Counted from the first letter of the stretch, positions 31,248-43,384 are shown. The stretch is DNA of 64,000 nucleotides from Kingdonia uniflora (GCA_014058105.1 JACGCM010001692.1:806001-870000), one strand, 5' to 3'. Made by a program: numbers and translations. The notes: generated by a model from the sequence alone, not told the origin.

Positions 31248-32950
31248 ATGACAAACATGAACCTTAGAAGCCAACCCAGCACGGTGAGAGACTAAGAAAA
31301 TAATCTGATACCCGGAGCGGTTGACCTACGAGGTGCAGTAATCGAGCTTCAGAAACAAATGGCTGCAAAAAAAGTCTAAAGATTAAAAGATCAACGTATC
31401 CGCGCTCAAGCTCATCAAACAAAAAGAGGTAAACGAAGGAAAGCCTTGGACCAACTGAGTCAGACACATCATAAAGAGATGGAGAGACGAAGTAAAGCTC
31501 AAGATTGACTTACTAGCCGCCAGACGTCACCTCCATGGGCCCGAAGTGGTCATCAATTAAGAGCGACTAAAAGACATTATCAACCAAGAGAAGACAGAAT
31601 ACGGACTTCTCAATCCCGATCTAGAAATCTAGACAGGATTTATTAACACTTTGGACTTACATCTTCAGCATCGACAACTCAAGGATGTCGACGCACGCAT
31701 CATCAGACTCTACTACCAGAAAGAAGATCAATTAGGGACCGATTAGGAACATAAGGATAGGGAGACTTTGATCTACAAGGTACAGTCCTACCATTTCCTC
31801 CTCCACAATTTATCACCTTGGATGACCTAAACAATAGAATCCAGGCCATAAACTCTGATTTCCCTAGCAGGAGATCTGTACTTGACCGGATTGAAATAAA
31901 CCCCATCTCCCCACATCTCGAAGTTATGCCCGTCCCAGACAATTTCCATATGCCAAAACTCATTCAATATGCAAGACTCACTGATCCACTTACCCATGTA
32001 TAACATTTCAAAGCCGCAGTGAGATTATACTCCAAACTCCTCCACATGTTGTGCAGGCCATATTGCATGAGTCTAAAAGAAGAACCTCTCCAATGGTTCC
32101 ATACAATCCAAGAGGCCTCCATCACCATGTTCAGCCAGTTGCAGTGCCTTTTTGATTTTAATTATGCTCATGCAAAAGAGTAGGAGATCACTGTAGATTC
32201 TTTGTTTTTCCTCGAATAGGGCGCAAAAGAAACCTAAGCGAGCTTTTACAAGCGTTTCTTACATGAAACTCAGAAAATTGGGAACTCAGATCCCAAAATC
32301 ATTGTTCCAGCATTCACCTCAGCCCTACACATCGATTCTAAGGTTTAAGAAGAACTTACTCTGTGCCAGCAAAGAACGGTCAAAGAATTGATTGATGTAG
32401 TTAATAACTACATCAAACTAGAACTGTCCAAGAAATATAAGATGAAGAGATCCTCTGCCATCCATTCCCGGGAAACAACTTCAACTCCACCTCAAAGATC
32501 GACCACAACCAAAGTACCAAAGCAACGAGACAGAATAACTCACAACAATAGAAGAAGGGACGGTAGACCCGACAGACCGATCCCAGTTCTGCCCCCAATG
32601 ACAATGGCTATCTCCGCTATCTTACCAGCGATAAAGGGAGATGAGTATTATCGTGTACCACAAACTATTCCGGATATCCCTACCAAACCTTTATGTCAGT
32701 ATCGTAATGTGCATAGCCATGAAACTGACAATTGTTACTCTCTCATCCGAATCTTTCATCGCAACCTCATGGCAGGAAGACTTCATAATTATGTCATCGT
32801 CATCTAAAAAAAATCTCGAAGATGAAGCGAAAAACAAAGACATCGAGCAAAATCAAGTCCCAGGGCAGGCTTGCCACCTATATATGATCCAGATTGAGAA
32901 AGGAAAGAAAAGAAAACAAGATGATCCGATTATATCCTGTTGAAAAATTA
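31248..32950 (+). pseudogene. Tat-B gag
   Basis: The first ATG at 31,248 opens MTNMNLRSQPSTVRD and then a stop. The capsid-type domain is readable from about 32,060: EASITMFSQLQCLFDFNYAH, ASFYKRFLHETQ and RTVKELIDVVNNYIKLEL (32,376-32,430). Later comes a zinc-knuckle-like block, LCQYRNVHSHETDNCYSLIR (32,690-32,750), where Tat gag proteins have C-x-x-H-x-x-x-GH-x-T-x-x-C. At least eight stops or frame changes are visible. The protein would form the virus-like particle. Confidence 0.75.
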
Positions 32951-32999
32951 CCTCCTCAGATAAATCCGCAAAACTTCTCCCCAGCTCGAGCAAATCAAA

Positions 33000-33330
33000 A
33001 TGTATGTACCATATCACCTTCGAGGACTGTGACACCAGCCACGTAAAATACCCCCATGATGACCCTCTTGTCATTATGCTCAAAGTCATATCGGACTACC
33101 TATATACGCTTCTCGTCGATACAGGAAGTGCAATGGATGTATTATTCTGAAGAGCGATTGAGGTCTTAGGCCTCATAGACTCTGTGAAAGCTTCGACAAC
33201 AACAATCACAGGCTTCAACAGTTCAAAAGAATTTGCCCAAGGAAAAATTATTCTGCCCATTCAGGCACGATCAGAAAAAAAAAAAAACATTCATAAAATT
33301 CCTTGTCACCGATGTTGAGTTCAAATATTT
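33000..33330 (+). pseudogene. Tat-B aspartic protease
   Basis: Reads MYHITFEDCDTSHVKYPHDD, then PLVIMLKVISDYLYTLLVDTGSAMDVLF, so the catalytic D-T-G is intact (about 33,117-33,126). A stop follows at about 33,150. The enzyme would cut the Gag-Pol polyprotein. Confidence 0.75.
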
Positions 33331-33779
33331 AGGTATTTTGGGACGTAGTTGGTCACATTCGATTAAAGCAGTTCCTTCTACGTATCATTTAGCATTAAGA
33401 TTTTCAACAGATCATGGAATTTATGAGATCTAGGGCAGCCAAGCAGTTACACGTATGTGCGAGAATACAACCACCAACACTCATACAACAAAACTTCTTA
33501 AAGCATAGCAACTACAACAGGAAACACCTGCCACATTTGAGCAGCATGACACCAAAATAGTCGAATACATTAAACTCGATGGTCCCGGGCGTCACACCAT
33601 CATCAGCTCCAAACTATCAATCGACGAAAAAGAAGTCATGATCCAGTTACTTAAGAAAAATGTCGACATCTTCGCCTAGACTTTCCAAGAAATGCCTGGC
33701 ATTAATCCATCAATCACGTGTCACTGACTAAACCACCTTCTAGGCAGAAAGGCTGTTATACAGAAATGGCAGAACCTAG

Positions 33780-34480
33780 CTCTCCGCCACCTCGATGCAA
33801 AAACTAAAGAGATAAATAAACTCCTTGGGGTAGGATTTATTAGAGAAGCTAAATATCCAAACTGGGTTTCAAACATCATAGCGGTCCCAAAAAAAAATGG
33901 AAAAATTGGGATTTGTGTTGACTTTACAGAACCCAACAAGTTTACACCTAAGGATAGCTTCCCACTACCGCTGATTTTGCACAACTCCTCGACTCCGTCG
34001 CAGGGCACGAACTTCTGTCCATGATGGATATAGCCTCCGGTTACAATCAAGTTCCACTCGCCGAAGACGATTAAGATAAGATAACATTCATTACTAAAAG
34101 TGGTCTCTACTACTACACAGTAATGCCTTTTAGGTTAAAGAATGCAGGAGCTACTTACCAAAAGCTTGACACTAAAATATTCAAAGATTTCCTTGGTACA
34201 AGCATGGAAGTCTACATCGACCATATGATCTGCAAAAACTTGAAACGCGGAGATCATTCCAACAACCTCCAAACCATCTTCGATATCCTTCCCAAATACC
34301 AGATGAAACTCAATCTAAAAAAATACTAATTCAGAGTTGCATCTAGAAAGTTTCTGGGACACCTGGTAAGCAAAAGAGAAATTAAAATTGATCTTGTACA
34401 AATCAAAACACTCACTGCAATACCATCTCCACGAATAAAAAATATGTCTAAAAATTTACAGGCAAGATCACCGCTCTTCA
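33780..34480 (+). pseudogene. Tat-B reverse transcriptase
   Basis: Pieces: GFIREAKYPNWVSNIIAVPK and KIGICVDFTEPNKFTPKDSF in one frame; then, after a frameshift near 34,010, LLSMMDIASGYNQVPLAEDD, ITFITKSGLYYYTVMPFRLK and AGATYQKL. The active-site box, usually Y-V-D-D, reads YIDH (34,213-34,224), so the second Asp is lost. More stops follow at 34,327 and beyond. Confidence 0.85.
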
Positions 34481-34960
34481 CAAATTCATCTCCAAGTCAT
34501 CTGATCGATGCAAGCTTCTTTATCTCCTTCTTTACGGCAATCCCACTACACTTTCAAAGAAACAACACAAAGAGATCATTTGGACTCCTGACTGTGAGTT
34601 AGCCTTCCAAGATCTTAAACGATACTTGGGGCGTCCACCTATCATGAGTACTCCGGTTGATGGTGAAACACAGACAATGTACGTATCCACAACTGAAGAT
34701 TCTATTAGTTTCGTACTTATTCAAGATGAAGGAGTAGAAAAACTAATCTACTTCATTAGCAAGATACTCATACCAGCTGAAAAAAGATATACTACAACAT
34801 AAAAACAACTACTCACCTTGGTCTACAGCTTTCAAAAAATTCGCCCATACTTTCAAACTCATCACATCAAAATTAATACTAAGTATCCCCTCAAACAGGT
34901 ACTCACAAGGAAAGAAAAATCTTGAAGAATTCAGCAATGGTTTGTTTTCCTTGACGAATA
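34480..34960 (+). pseudogene. Tat-B Ty3-type RNase H
   Basis: Recognised from the protein text around YLGRPPIMSTPVDG (frame-shifted here), STTEDSISFVLIQDEGVEKL, IYFISKILIPAEKRYT, and VYSFQKIRPYFQTHHIKI. Stops are frequent. It is followed by the link into the second RNase H (FLDEYDISFKP). Confidence 0.7.
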
Positions 34961-34979
34961 CGACATCTCCTTCAAACCC

Positions 34980-35606
34980 TAGATATTTATCAAGGGACAA
35001 GCAGTAGCTGACTTTTTGGCAGACTTTCCAGTCGAAGACCCCGATTGTGAAGAACTCAAAGAAATCTTTATAGATGACTCAATTACAGAATCAAACGCAT
35101 GGTCAAAAAGCTCAGGTTGGCAACTTTTTACAGTCGGATTAGCTGGGCCACGAGGATCAAGGATTGGCATCATCCTCGTTATAACTTCCAATCATCGCAT
35201 CGAGAAAGCCATAAAGCTAAACTTCTATGCCACCAATAATAAGACCGAATATGAAGGAATACTACACGGTCTGGATCTCGCACTCACACTCAGAGCAAAA
35301 GAATTGGCAGTCTCTGTCAATTCTTTTCACGTGGCAAATCATTACAATAAGACATTCCGCACAATAGGTAAAATGGTTGATTATGCAGCCCAAGTCGAAG
35401 AAAAGATGAACAAATTCAAACACTCATCGATCTCTTACTTACCTCGGCAAGTAAATCAGCATGCCAATGCATTAGCTTACATCGCCGCCATGTTGGGGGA
35501 CAGTGAGAAAAGATCTTTAGAAATCAAAATCATCATGTATTCTAGCCTTGATATACTGTCAACACTACAGATGACCATTACTGAAGATGAAGATACTGCA
35601 GACTGA
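34980..35606 (+). pseudogene. Archaeal-type RNase H of Tat-B
   Basis: The longest clean frame in the element (35,016-35,606): MADFPVEDPDCEELKEI, SGWQLFTVGLAGPRGSRIG, FYATNNKTEYEGILHGLDLA, VNSFHVANHYNK and SISYLPRQVNQHANALAYIA. The family's catalytic Asp residues are replaced: Val at codon 35,133-35,135 and Asn at 35,319-35,321. The Glu in T-E-Y-E is present. Tat elements acquired this second RNase H in addition to the standard one. Copy A at 6,520-7,356 shares the second change but has Asn instead of Val at the first. Confidence 0.85.
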
Positions 35607-35869
35607 GATGACCATTTTATGCCTACCTCAACTCCAATATCCTCCCAAGTAACAAGAAAGAAGCCCGTTCACTTTTGGCCAAGTGCCCCAGATTCACAGT
35701 TTAAGGTAAAGTCTTATATCATCTCACCAGAGGAGAACCACTTATTGAATGCATCTCTCAAAAATAAGCTCAAATAAAATTAGAGAACATCACAAAGGTA
35801 TCTGTGGCGCACATGTTTCAGGAAGATTATTTGCCCAGTGGGCATTCACACAAGGACTATACTGGCCCA

Positions 35870-36783
35870 GGATAAGGCAAGATTACGAAGAATTTGCGTA
35901 AATTCTATAAATGCCAAATCCACGCTCAAGACATCAAAAGTCCAGTCCTTGACTTACATATTAGCAATGTCCTCTGGTCGTTCAAACGATGGGGAATCAA
36001 CATCATAGAACCTTTCCATCCATCATCGGGAAACCGAAAGTTTGTCCTAGTCACCACTGATTACTTCAGAAAATAGGTCGAAGCAGTTCCTCTATGTCAT
36101 ACGGATGAAAACAAAGTCATCAAGTTCATGTGGGAGCACATAATCACCCTGTTTGGCAGCCCACAAATAATACGCTTTGACAACGGTAAGTAATTTATCA
36201 GCGCAAAAGTACTTGCTTTCCTCCATAAATATAAAATCTAGCTACTGACAATAGTATCAAAATAGGTCTACTCAAGCGTCTCGATAGCAAGAAAGGCAGA
36301 TGGGTTGATGAACTACTCAATATTCTCTGGGCCTATCGTACCACTCCTCATATTTTAATAGGCTGCACCCCGTTCATGATAGCCTTCGGTACTGAAGCAG
36401 TCATACTGTCAGACCTCGATCTACTAAGTACCCAAAGAAAAATCATTGATGAAGACAATGAACTCAGTCTCCACCGCAACCTCAACTGGATCGAAGAAAC
36501 TTGAGATAAAGTCATTGCAAATTTGGGAAGATACCATGAAACATTAAAAAAATCTTACAACAAAAAAGTTCAAAAAAGGAAATTTTGTATTGGAGACCTT
36601 GTCCTTCGATGGATTGAAGATAATACCAGGCCTAAGAATTTAAGAAAATTATCAAAAAACTAGGAAGGGTCATACATTGTCAGTGATAGAATAGATAGTG
36701 AAACTTACTGGCTGATGACTGAAGATGAAATCCAACTCAAATATCTATGGAATACTGCCCAACTGAAACTATTTTGCAGATAA
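35870..36783 (+). pseudogene. Tat-B integrase
   Basis: Reads MRKFYKCQIHAQDIKSPVLD, FKRWGINIIEPF, VTTDYFRK then a stop, with later pieces around IIRFDNGK, RADGLMNYSIFSGP (frame-shifted) and the C-terminal NTAQLKLFCR. The first catalytic Asp is Asn (35,999-36,001) as in copy A. The second Asp is within FDNG. Confidence 0.75.
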
Positions 36784-36849
36784 ACATTGTAACCATTTTC
36801 ATCGATTCAAATAAATAATCATTATTGTCACTTTACTCTTTACTATTTT

Positions 36850-37385
36850 AACTTGATCTCGATCTATACTTAACAAGTATGCATCAGACAATCAATCATC
36901 TTTACTATTTTAACTTAATCTTGATCCATACTTAACAAGTATGCATCAGATAATCAATCATCTTTACTATTTTGACTTGATCTCAATCCATACTTAACAA
37001 GTATGCGTCAGACAATCGATCATCTTTACTATTTTGACTTGACCTCAATCCAAACTTAACAAGTATGCATCAGACAATCAATCATCTTTATTATTTTGAC
37101 TTGACATCAATCCATACTTAATAAGTATGCATTAGACAATCAATCATCTTTACTATTTTGACTTGATCTCGATCCATACTTAACAAGTATGCATCAGATA
37201 ATCAATCATCTTTACTATTTTGACTTGATCTCAATCCATACTTAACAAGTATGCATCAGACAATTAATCATCTTTACTATTTTAACTTTATCTCGATCCA
37301 TACTTAACAAGTATGCATAAAACAGTCAATCATCTTTACTATTTTGACTTGATCTCAATCCATACTTAACAAGTATACATTCAGA
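36850..37385. repeat. ~61-bp tandem array of Tat-B, about 9 units
   Basis: Same monomer as at 8,340-9,235, with the central CATACTT-AAC-AAGTATG inverted repeat. It lies just after the integrase stop. Confidence 0.95.
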
Positions 37386-37611
37386 CTGTCATTTCATTTT
37401 ACGCAAACACTATCCAACTACAGGATATTCTACTTCGCATTCCTTCCTTATCTACTACAATTTACAATCACATTCAACAAATATCACTTTGTCGAATCTA
37501 CTACTTAGCATAATTTCAAAATATATGCATCAAGTTTATAAAAAATAGATTTTCTCCATAAAACAAATCATCATATAGCATAAAGAAAATTATATCGGTC
37601 CCATCGACCAT

Positions 37612-39965
37612 TTATACATCAATTTTGAAAACAAAACAAATACTGGTTCGAATGTTCTTCTTCAGTACAAGAGGAGAGATTACATCGTCCACCTTAGCAA
37701 TACCATCCAGAGTAAACACCTCTGCAAACTCCTCAGGGCGCAACGCATCAGTCTCTATCATCACCACATTACCGATGACTTTGGGCCCACTTAGAACTTT
37801 GGGAACCTCCAGAGCATCGCCCTCTGGATCAGAATCTTCAAATACAATACCGCCAGACTTTACCAAACCCTTGTAATAATCCTTCCTCGCATCCAGCTCA
37901 TCATACTTCCCAAAAAAGTGGGACCTTACTTGTCTACATCTCTTTAACTCTTCCCCTTCCAACTGAGACCTAACCTCATCCAAAATCTTACTGTGTTCTA
38001 GCTCCATCGCTCTCCACGCATTGGCAACCTGTTCCCTTGCATCCTTCTCAAAGATTTTCCTCAGCAGTGCAAGAGCAACCACTTTTTTCTTACCCGACTT
38101 TTTCTTCCCTTCATGAAGGGCAGCTTCACATAATTTTTGCGTTTCCAACTTGTAGGTATTCATTTTTTCATTCAGCCCCTTCTTCTCCTCGATCAGAGCT
38201 TATTTTTCATTCGTCAAATCTTTTTCTATATTTTTATATGCTAGAACTTTATTTGCCAGATCACTACTGCCCACAATGCGATCTATGGCTTCCGTCAGCA
38301 ACTTCTTGATCTGCATTATATTCATAAATTGAGTATTCGAATGACCTACCAATTTTTTTAATCGAAGCAATGCAGTAAAATTTCTCACCTTCAACATATT
38401 TTGCTGGCCCTCACTGAGGAAAGTAATCAAGCTCTCAGTCCCCACCAAGCAGTCATCCAATTCCACTTTCAACGCATCCATCCCAGACATATAAGAGTTT
38501 ATTGTCCTCTAAAATTCAATCTCAGATTCTTCGAAAAATCTATCCTTCGACGTTTCACCGCTATCTTTCTTCTTTAGGAGTACACTTGTCGCACCCCGTG
38601 GTGGACGCTCATCTGGCACAGCTACGGGCTTAACGATCTTCGCCTCCTCTTCAGTTGTCGATTGTTGAGTATTCCTCTTATAAAGAAGCAAAGGAGCCAC
38701 AGCTTGGCTCGCTACTCTTTTCTTCTTATTCTTTCCCAAGCTCGCTTCAAACATCGCATCTATCTCGGTATCTATCGTATACCCGGCCAAGGAGCGATTT
38801 TCCAGTGGAAAACTCGCATCTGCAACCCTCTTATTCTTTGTCGACATCTATTGTCAATGATAAAGTGTTCAGAATTCCTACCAATGACATCTTTGTCGAC
38901 ATCTATTGTCAATGACATCTATTGTCAACTCGCATCTGCAACCCTCTTATCTCGGTATCTGTCGTATGCCCGGCCTCGTGGAATAAGGTGCTCACACAAT
39001 TTTGGTCGATCCTACCAAAGAATCCTTTCCTGATCTTATACAATTCTTCTTTCACTTCAGAATTCCTATCGACCTCCTTCAAAGCTGCAAATAATCAAAA
39101 AATAGTTACAAATAATTCACATAACATTCACAACATAGTACATCGACAATTAAGTTACCTAACCACAAACCTAACTGAAAGGTCTTTCTCTTTAAGGGCT
39201 CCCCCCCGGGTCTTTCTTGTCGAACTCATAGTTCCTAGAAACAAGTAAGCGTTCATCGCTGTATCGCCCTCCAGTTGATACTATGTCATAGAACAACGGT
39301 CTTTTAAGAAACCTTGCCAAATAGCGATAACCTAATTTCTTTGAGTTCATCTTCAGTGTGTAATACACACATATATCATCGACTGTGATCAACTCCTCCC
39401 CTCTTTCCTTCAGTCAACCGTTTATTGCCCCGTATAACCTAAACAAGTCATATACATTTAGATTAAACTGACCAGGTGCCAAATAAAAAAAATTATCAAC
39501 TTTTTTTGTCAGCTCCAAGGGGAAGCTTCAACCATTTCTTAATTTGATCTCGATGAATCAGAATCTCACCCAAGGGTATTTCCTGGTCAATCATTTCGTA
39601 TTGGTACTCCTCTAGCCAAATATCTCTAGGAATACCGCACTTCTTCTTAAACCTCAAAATTTATTTTGTCTCTGGAACCTCTCCGTAATAGGCCTCCTCA
39701 CCCTCCTCCACATCTTCCTCCCCACCGCCACTGCCTTCTCGATCACTCACATATGGCTCCTAATCCATGTCTATTTTGGTGGCCTCCTCATCAGACACTT
39801 TGATAACCCTAGGAACCACCCAAAACAGGTCAACTCTAGCTAAACCGGCACTACTCGAGCCCACCCTATAGCCACCACCCAGCTGTTACGCACAAATAGA
39901 TACATCAATCATCAGAGGCTCTACCTCTTGAAGATTCTCATATATATCTTTATCATCAATTTGAT
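37612..39965 (-). pseudogene. Tat-B antisense ORF: Transposase_28-like domain plus coiled coil
   Basis: On the minus strand, from about 39,960: an acidic leader (NQIDDKDIYENLQEVEPLMI), a Gly/Glu-rich linker (GSGGGEEDVEEGEEAYYGE), a domain of about 150 residues with [54 protein letters not shown] (39,480-39,430, after a one-base slip in an A run), [20 protein letters not shown] and [16 protein letters not shown] (39,395-39,195). A basic linker, MSTKNKRVADASF (38,847), follows, then a coiled coil (38,490-37,900, including an intact 183-residue frame at 38,163-37,612) and an acidic end EDSDPEGDALEVPKVLSG. No sense gene overlaps it. The role is unknown; the coiled coil suggests self-association. 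Confidence 0.6.
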
Positions 39966-39973
39966 TTGGTTCA

Positions 39974-40126
39974 CAGGGGTGAAGCTAAGGGGACCAGTGG
40001 GGTCAAAGGACCCCATGGGATTTACCAGAAATTACTTACCGAAAAGCTAAAAATGATACCCGCCTAATACCCCCGAGCCCCCTCATTTTGTTTTATGACC
40101 CCAGTGGACTCAAGTCCTGGCTTCCA
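39974..40126. mobile_element. Possible hAT-like MITE inside Tat-B
   Basis: Ends 'caggggtgaagctaagg' and, reversed, 'agggtggaagccagg' resemble each other and the common plant 'CAGGGGCGGAGC' terminus. The insert lies at the N-terminal edge of the antisense ORF. I could not find a clear 8-bp target duplication. Confidence 0.4.
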
Positions 40127-40129
40127 CCC

Positions 40130-42914
40130 TATTGATACATATATGTGTTCATAGGTTAATATGCTCATATTCATAATGTTGTCGAGATTACTCTCCAACA
40201 CATCATTCTCATATAACTAATTCGATCTACTATCGTTACTTACAATTACATCTTACTACATTCAGTTCTCGATGAAATTCATTTTATTTTCTAAGTAAAA
40301 TACAACGATTACTATATTAATTTAAATTTTGGTCGAATTGCAGGAATCCCGCTTGTTCTCGACGATGCTACACCTGTTTCCTGCCAAAACCACTCTCATT
40401 AAAAATATGGATATCGTTTTCTCCGGCACAAATTTCGGCCATATCCAAACTACTTCAACAAAAACATCCCCACCAATCTCGCCGAAGCCCAACAATTCCC
40501 CAGCAGTTGCGCCGTCCTCACCACGATAGCAACCATACTGACTCCACCCCTCACCACCAATTAAGCGATACTCTCACACCCCAATCCCTTTATTTACCAT
40601 TACGACTCCATCGCCACCAACATCTCAACCTACAACAATCACAATCGCGATTTCTAATCAAACCCTAACACAGTCAAATCCTCCCTATCACACAATCTAT
40701 TTATACTCCTTCAAATTCATTCTACAAGTACTTTAACAATACCTATCTCTATAGAGTAAGGTACTTATTCAATCGTGAAACAACACAAACCATCAAAATA
40801 CTAACCTTGTTTACATGTTGCTTTTGTATCCTTCTCTTTAGCCTGCTAGGCTCTCACAATCAGAACACTGATCCCATCTTCCTCAATTGCTTCCAACAAT
40901 TCCAAAGGCGAAAACAAGTAATTCGCACTTGAGAGTATTTTTTCAGAGTTTGCAAAATATGGACAGTCGCCAACCTCTAAACTATTTATAGACCCCACGT
41001 AACTGTTCATCGTACCGCTTCACGACCGATTGAGAGCTCGAACATAATGCCTTTCACGCCTTTTATCAAAGTTTTTGAGTAACCACCTTCTCAAAACCAA
41101 CAGACCCCTACATTGTTGCTCCAATCCTTCTATATCATGAAGAATTTCTTCTGACACGTTCATACTCCGCAAAGCATAACCTATCTTTTTATACAGGCGA
41201 TGTACATCATCTTCCTTGTACTTCAAAATTTTACCCATAAGACAACACCTCGCCATGTTCAAACCTCTCACTATCTCCGTACATTTTAAACTCATTTACA
41301 AATTGTTATCTCTACGACAAAATCTCAGTAAATTCGATCTATTTTCAAATACCATCGACTTCATATACACCAAACAACTTCTTGCTATATTCCACAATTT
41401 TAACAAGTTAAAATTTATTTGATAACAATTTCATAAAAACAAAATATCGGCAACCACAATCTGACATCAAATTCTATTCTCATTTTATTTCAACTGCAAT
41501 TCAACCATTACATATACTTCTCCTACAAAAAAAATTGCAAACTCCTAACTACAACGTCATCCTCTTTCTTAATTAGCATCTTCGCACGAGTACACATATA
41601 ACTTACACGTTCAGGAGAACTCCAATATTACAATTGGTATCAAAACTGAAAATCTTCTTCAGCGTCCTTCGCCTCAACCTCACTCATACTATCATAATCA
41701 GGTTTCACAGGATCTTTCAAGCAGATATTAGCATTCTGAAAACCGATGTACCGATTATATATTTCCCAATACTTTGCTTGAATATAACTGTACACTTCGT
41801 TACGTACCTGAGATCTCGTCTTCCCCATTTCTTCCAACAAACACAGCTCTCAGTTCAAAAACAACGGATATTTATAGCCCACCACGGTCCAAGTCAACAC
41901 AAAGAACATTTATTATACTTTGGAACTATACATTTCTAGCAGTCAAATTAATCAACCTCAAAATCCATTCCTGGACCCACTTAGTCAGCTATACTTAGAG
42001 TTGTTTAAACCATCCAGCAATAACTTTACACACATTTTAGTTCGACAAAAAAAATACATATATTCGACAAAAAAATACACATACGAAAGTCGAAGCAAAC
42101 AACTTTATTTATTGGACAACGGTTACATATTACATTCGATAACTATCTTTTTCGATTACATTGCATCAAAACAACACTACTATCTTTACATTCGACTTGA
42201 AGGACTAATTGCTCTGTGCTTCTTTTTACCAAAATCTGACATTATTATATCTTTTCACCAGAATTTAGCATTATCTCTGGCATCAGGGGCAACGATATCA
42301 TAAGAAGCACAATGAACCTTAAGTCACTGAACTTCTAACAAGAGCTGCCTCAACAGATGAGAGGCAACAAAAATTATAGACGCCTCCTTCATTCGGCAAG
42401 ATCCCTGGACGCCCAATCAGCCAACACATCCTTGCCTTCACTACGAACAATAACCCCTTCTCCCCCAAACTAATACACTTCATTACCTTCAGCACTGCAT
42501 AGTGACCCCAATGGTTCTGATGCATGCAAACATTCTCTAAATCTACCTCCCCCCACCCTCCACACCATAATAGGATCAATTGAAGAATTATAAAGGACCG
42601 ATTTGGGACAGATCTTTACCTCAGATTGTTCACCATCTTCTTCCTCAGGCGACGCGTCATGCCACACTTGAGGCGGTATCCTTATAATTCACCACCATAC
42701 AACCCTCCTTGAGACCATCAATTTATGCCCAACTTGAATCTGCCAGGTCTAATGTTCCGCATTAATTACTCCTTGGGAAAAAAGATGACCAGATACAGTT
42801 CAATTTGACCTCGGAAATAACAATCTAACGACACGCAATAACATTCGGCAACCTCTTCAGCTTCCAAATTCTTCTCAACACAACCACAAGTACTTATGTC
42901 AAGAATGGGGCGAT
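40130..42914 (-). other. Tat-B region between antisense ORF and 3' LTR, with short antisense ORFs
   Basis: The minus strand has three modest ORFs. 42,667-42,319 (two overlapping frames) begins MWHDASPEEEDGEQSEVKIC. 41,840-41,640 begins [20 protein letters not shown]. 41,295-41,020 begins MSLKCTEIVRGLNMARCCLM and has IEGLEQQCRGLLVLRRWLLK. I recognise none of them. They may be further antisense exons or chance frames. The plus strand is C/T-rich with no gene. Confidence 0.35.
42901..42914 (+). promoter_or_regulatory. Polypurine tract
   Basis: 'aagaatggggcgat' directly before the 3' LTR; purine-rich, with two interruptions. Confidence 0.6.
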
Positions 42915-43379
42915 TGCAGTAGCATATTCCCCAATTTCAACAAGAGTAAGCCAACACAGTATAGTCGAAGACATATAACATTTAAGAAGATACCACAAGT
43001 CCTCGACCTACCAAAAGTAGCCGCTGTGCCCGGTCAAGGAAGAGTTGTTAGAGATCTACGAAGTTTACCCACTCTCCCTGAAATAGGAGACTGTTTCTTT
43101 CTTTTTGTAAACTGCATGTACCTACTATAAATAAAGGCAGAGAATAGATTATTGAGATCCACAACTTTGATATCATTACTTCCTAACCCTATTATCACTC
43201 CAAAACTTGTAATAACTAGCAACATACTAGATTTTACATCAAAACCCTCCCCGAGGTCGTGGTTTTTCTCAGCTTTAACTGAGTTTTCCATGTAAAATCT
43301 TGTTTGTCTAGCCTATTATTGTATTTTCCTTACGAATAGTATTGGCGAAGATTCTCCTTTTGGAAAACACGCCACTACA
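42915..43379 (+). repeat. 3' LTR of Tat-B
   Basis: Begins 'tgcagtagcatattcccc' and ends 'ccactaca', that is TG...CA. TATA box 'tataaata' at 43,126-43,133. Followed by the target duplication GGTCC. Confidence 0.9.
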
Positions 43380-43384
43380 GGTCC

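Larger units (their letters stand above)
30700..43379 (+). mobile_element. Full-length Tat-lineage Ty3/gypsy retrotransposon (Tat-B), inactive
   Basis: A 12.7-kb element in the order 5' LTR, primer-binding site, gag, protease, RT, RNase H, archaeal-type RNase H, integrase, 61-bp tandem array, antisense ORFs, purine tract, 3' LTR. The target duplication is GGTCT (30,695-30,699) against GGTCC (43,380-43,384). Removing the element restores a continuous MITE arm that matches the opposite arm. Every coding domain has stops or frameshifts. The two LTRs agree at roughly nine bases in ten by eye, so the insertion is old. The second RNase H and antisense ORF place it in Tat rather than Athila or chromovirus lineages. 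Confidence 0.92.

Noticed and set aside
37625..37876. Plus-strand ORF in Tat-B after the repeat array
   Set aside because: Shadow of the longer minus-strand coiled-coil ORF (37,612-38,163); copy A shows the same pattern with the minus frame better kept.
41020..42667. Envelope-like gene in Tat-B
   Set aside because: The ORFs are short, antisense, lack a transmembrane segment and match nothing I recognise.
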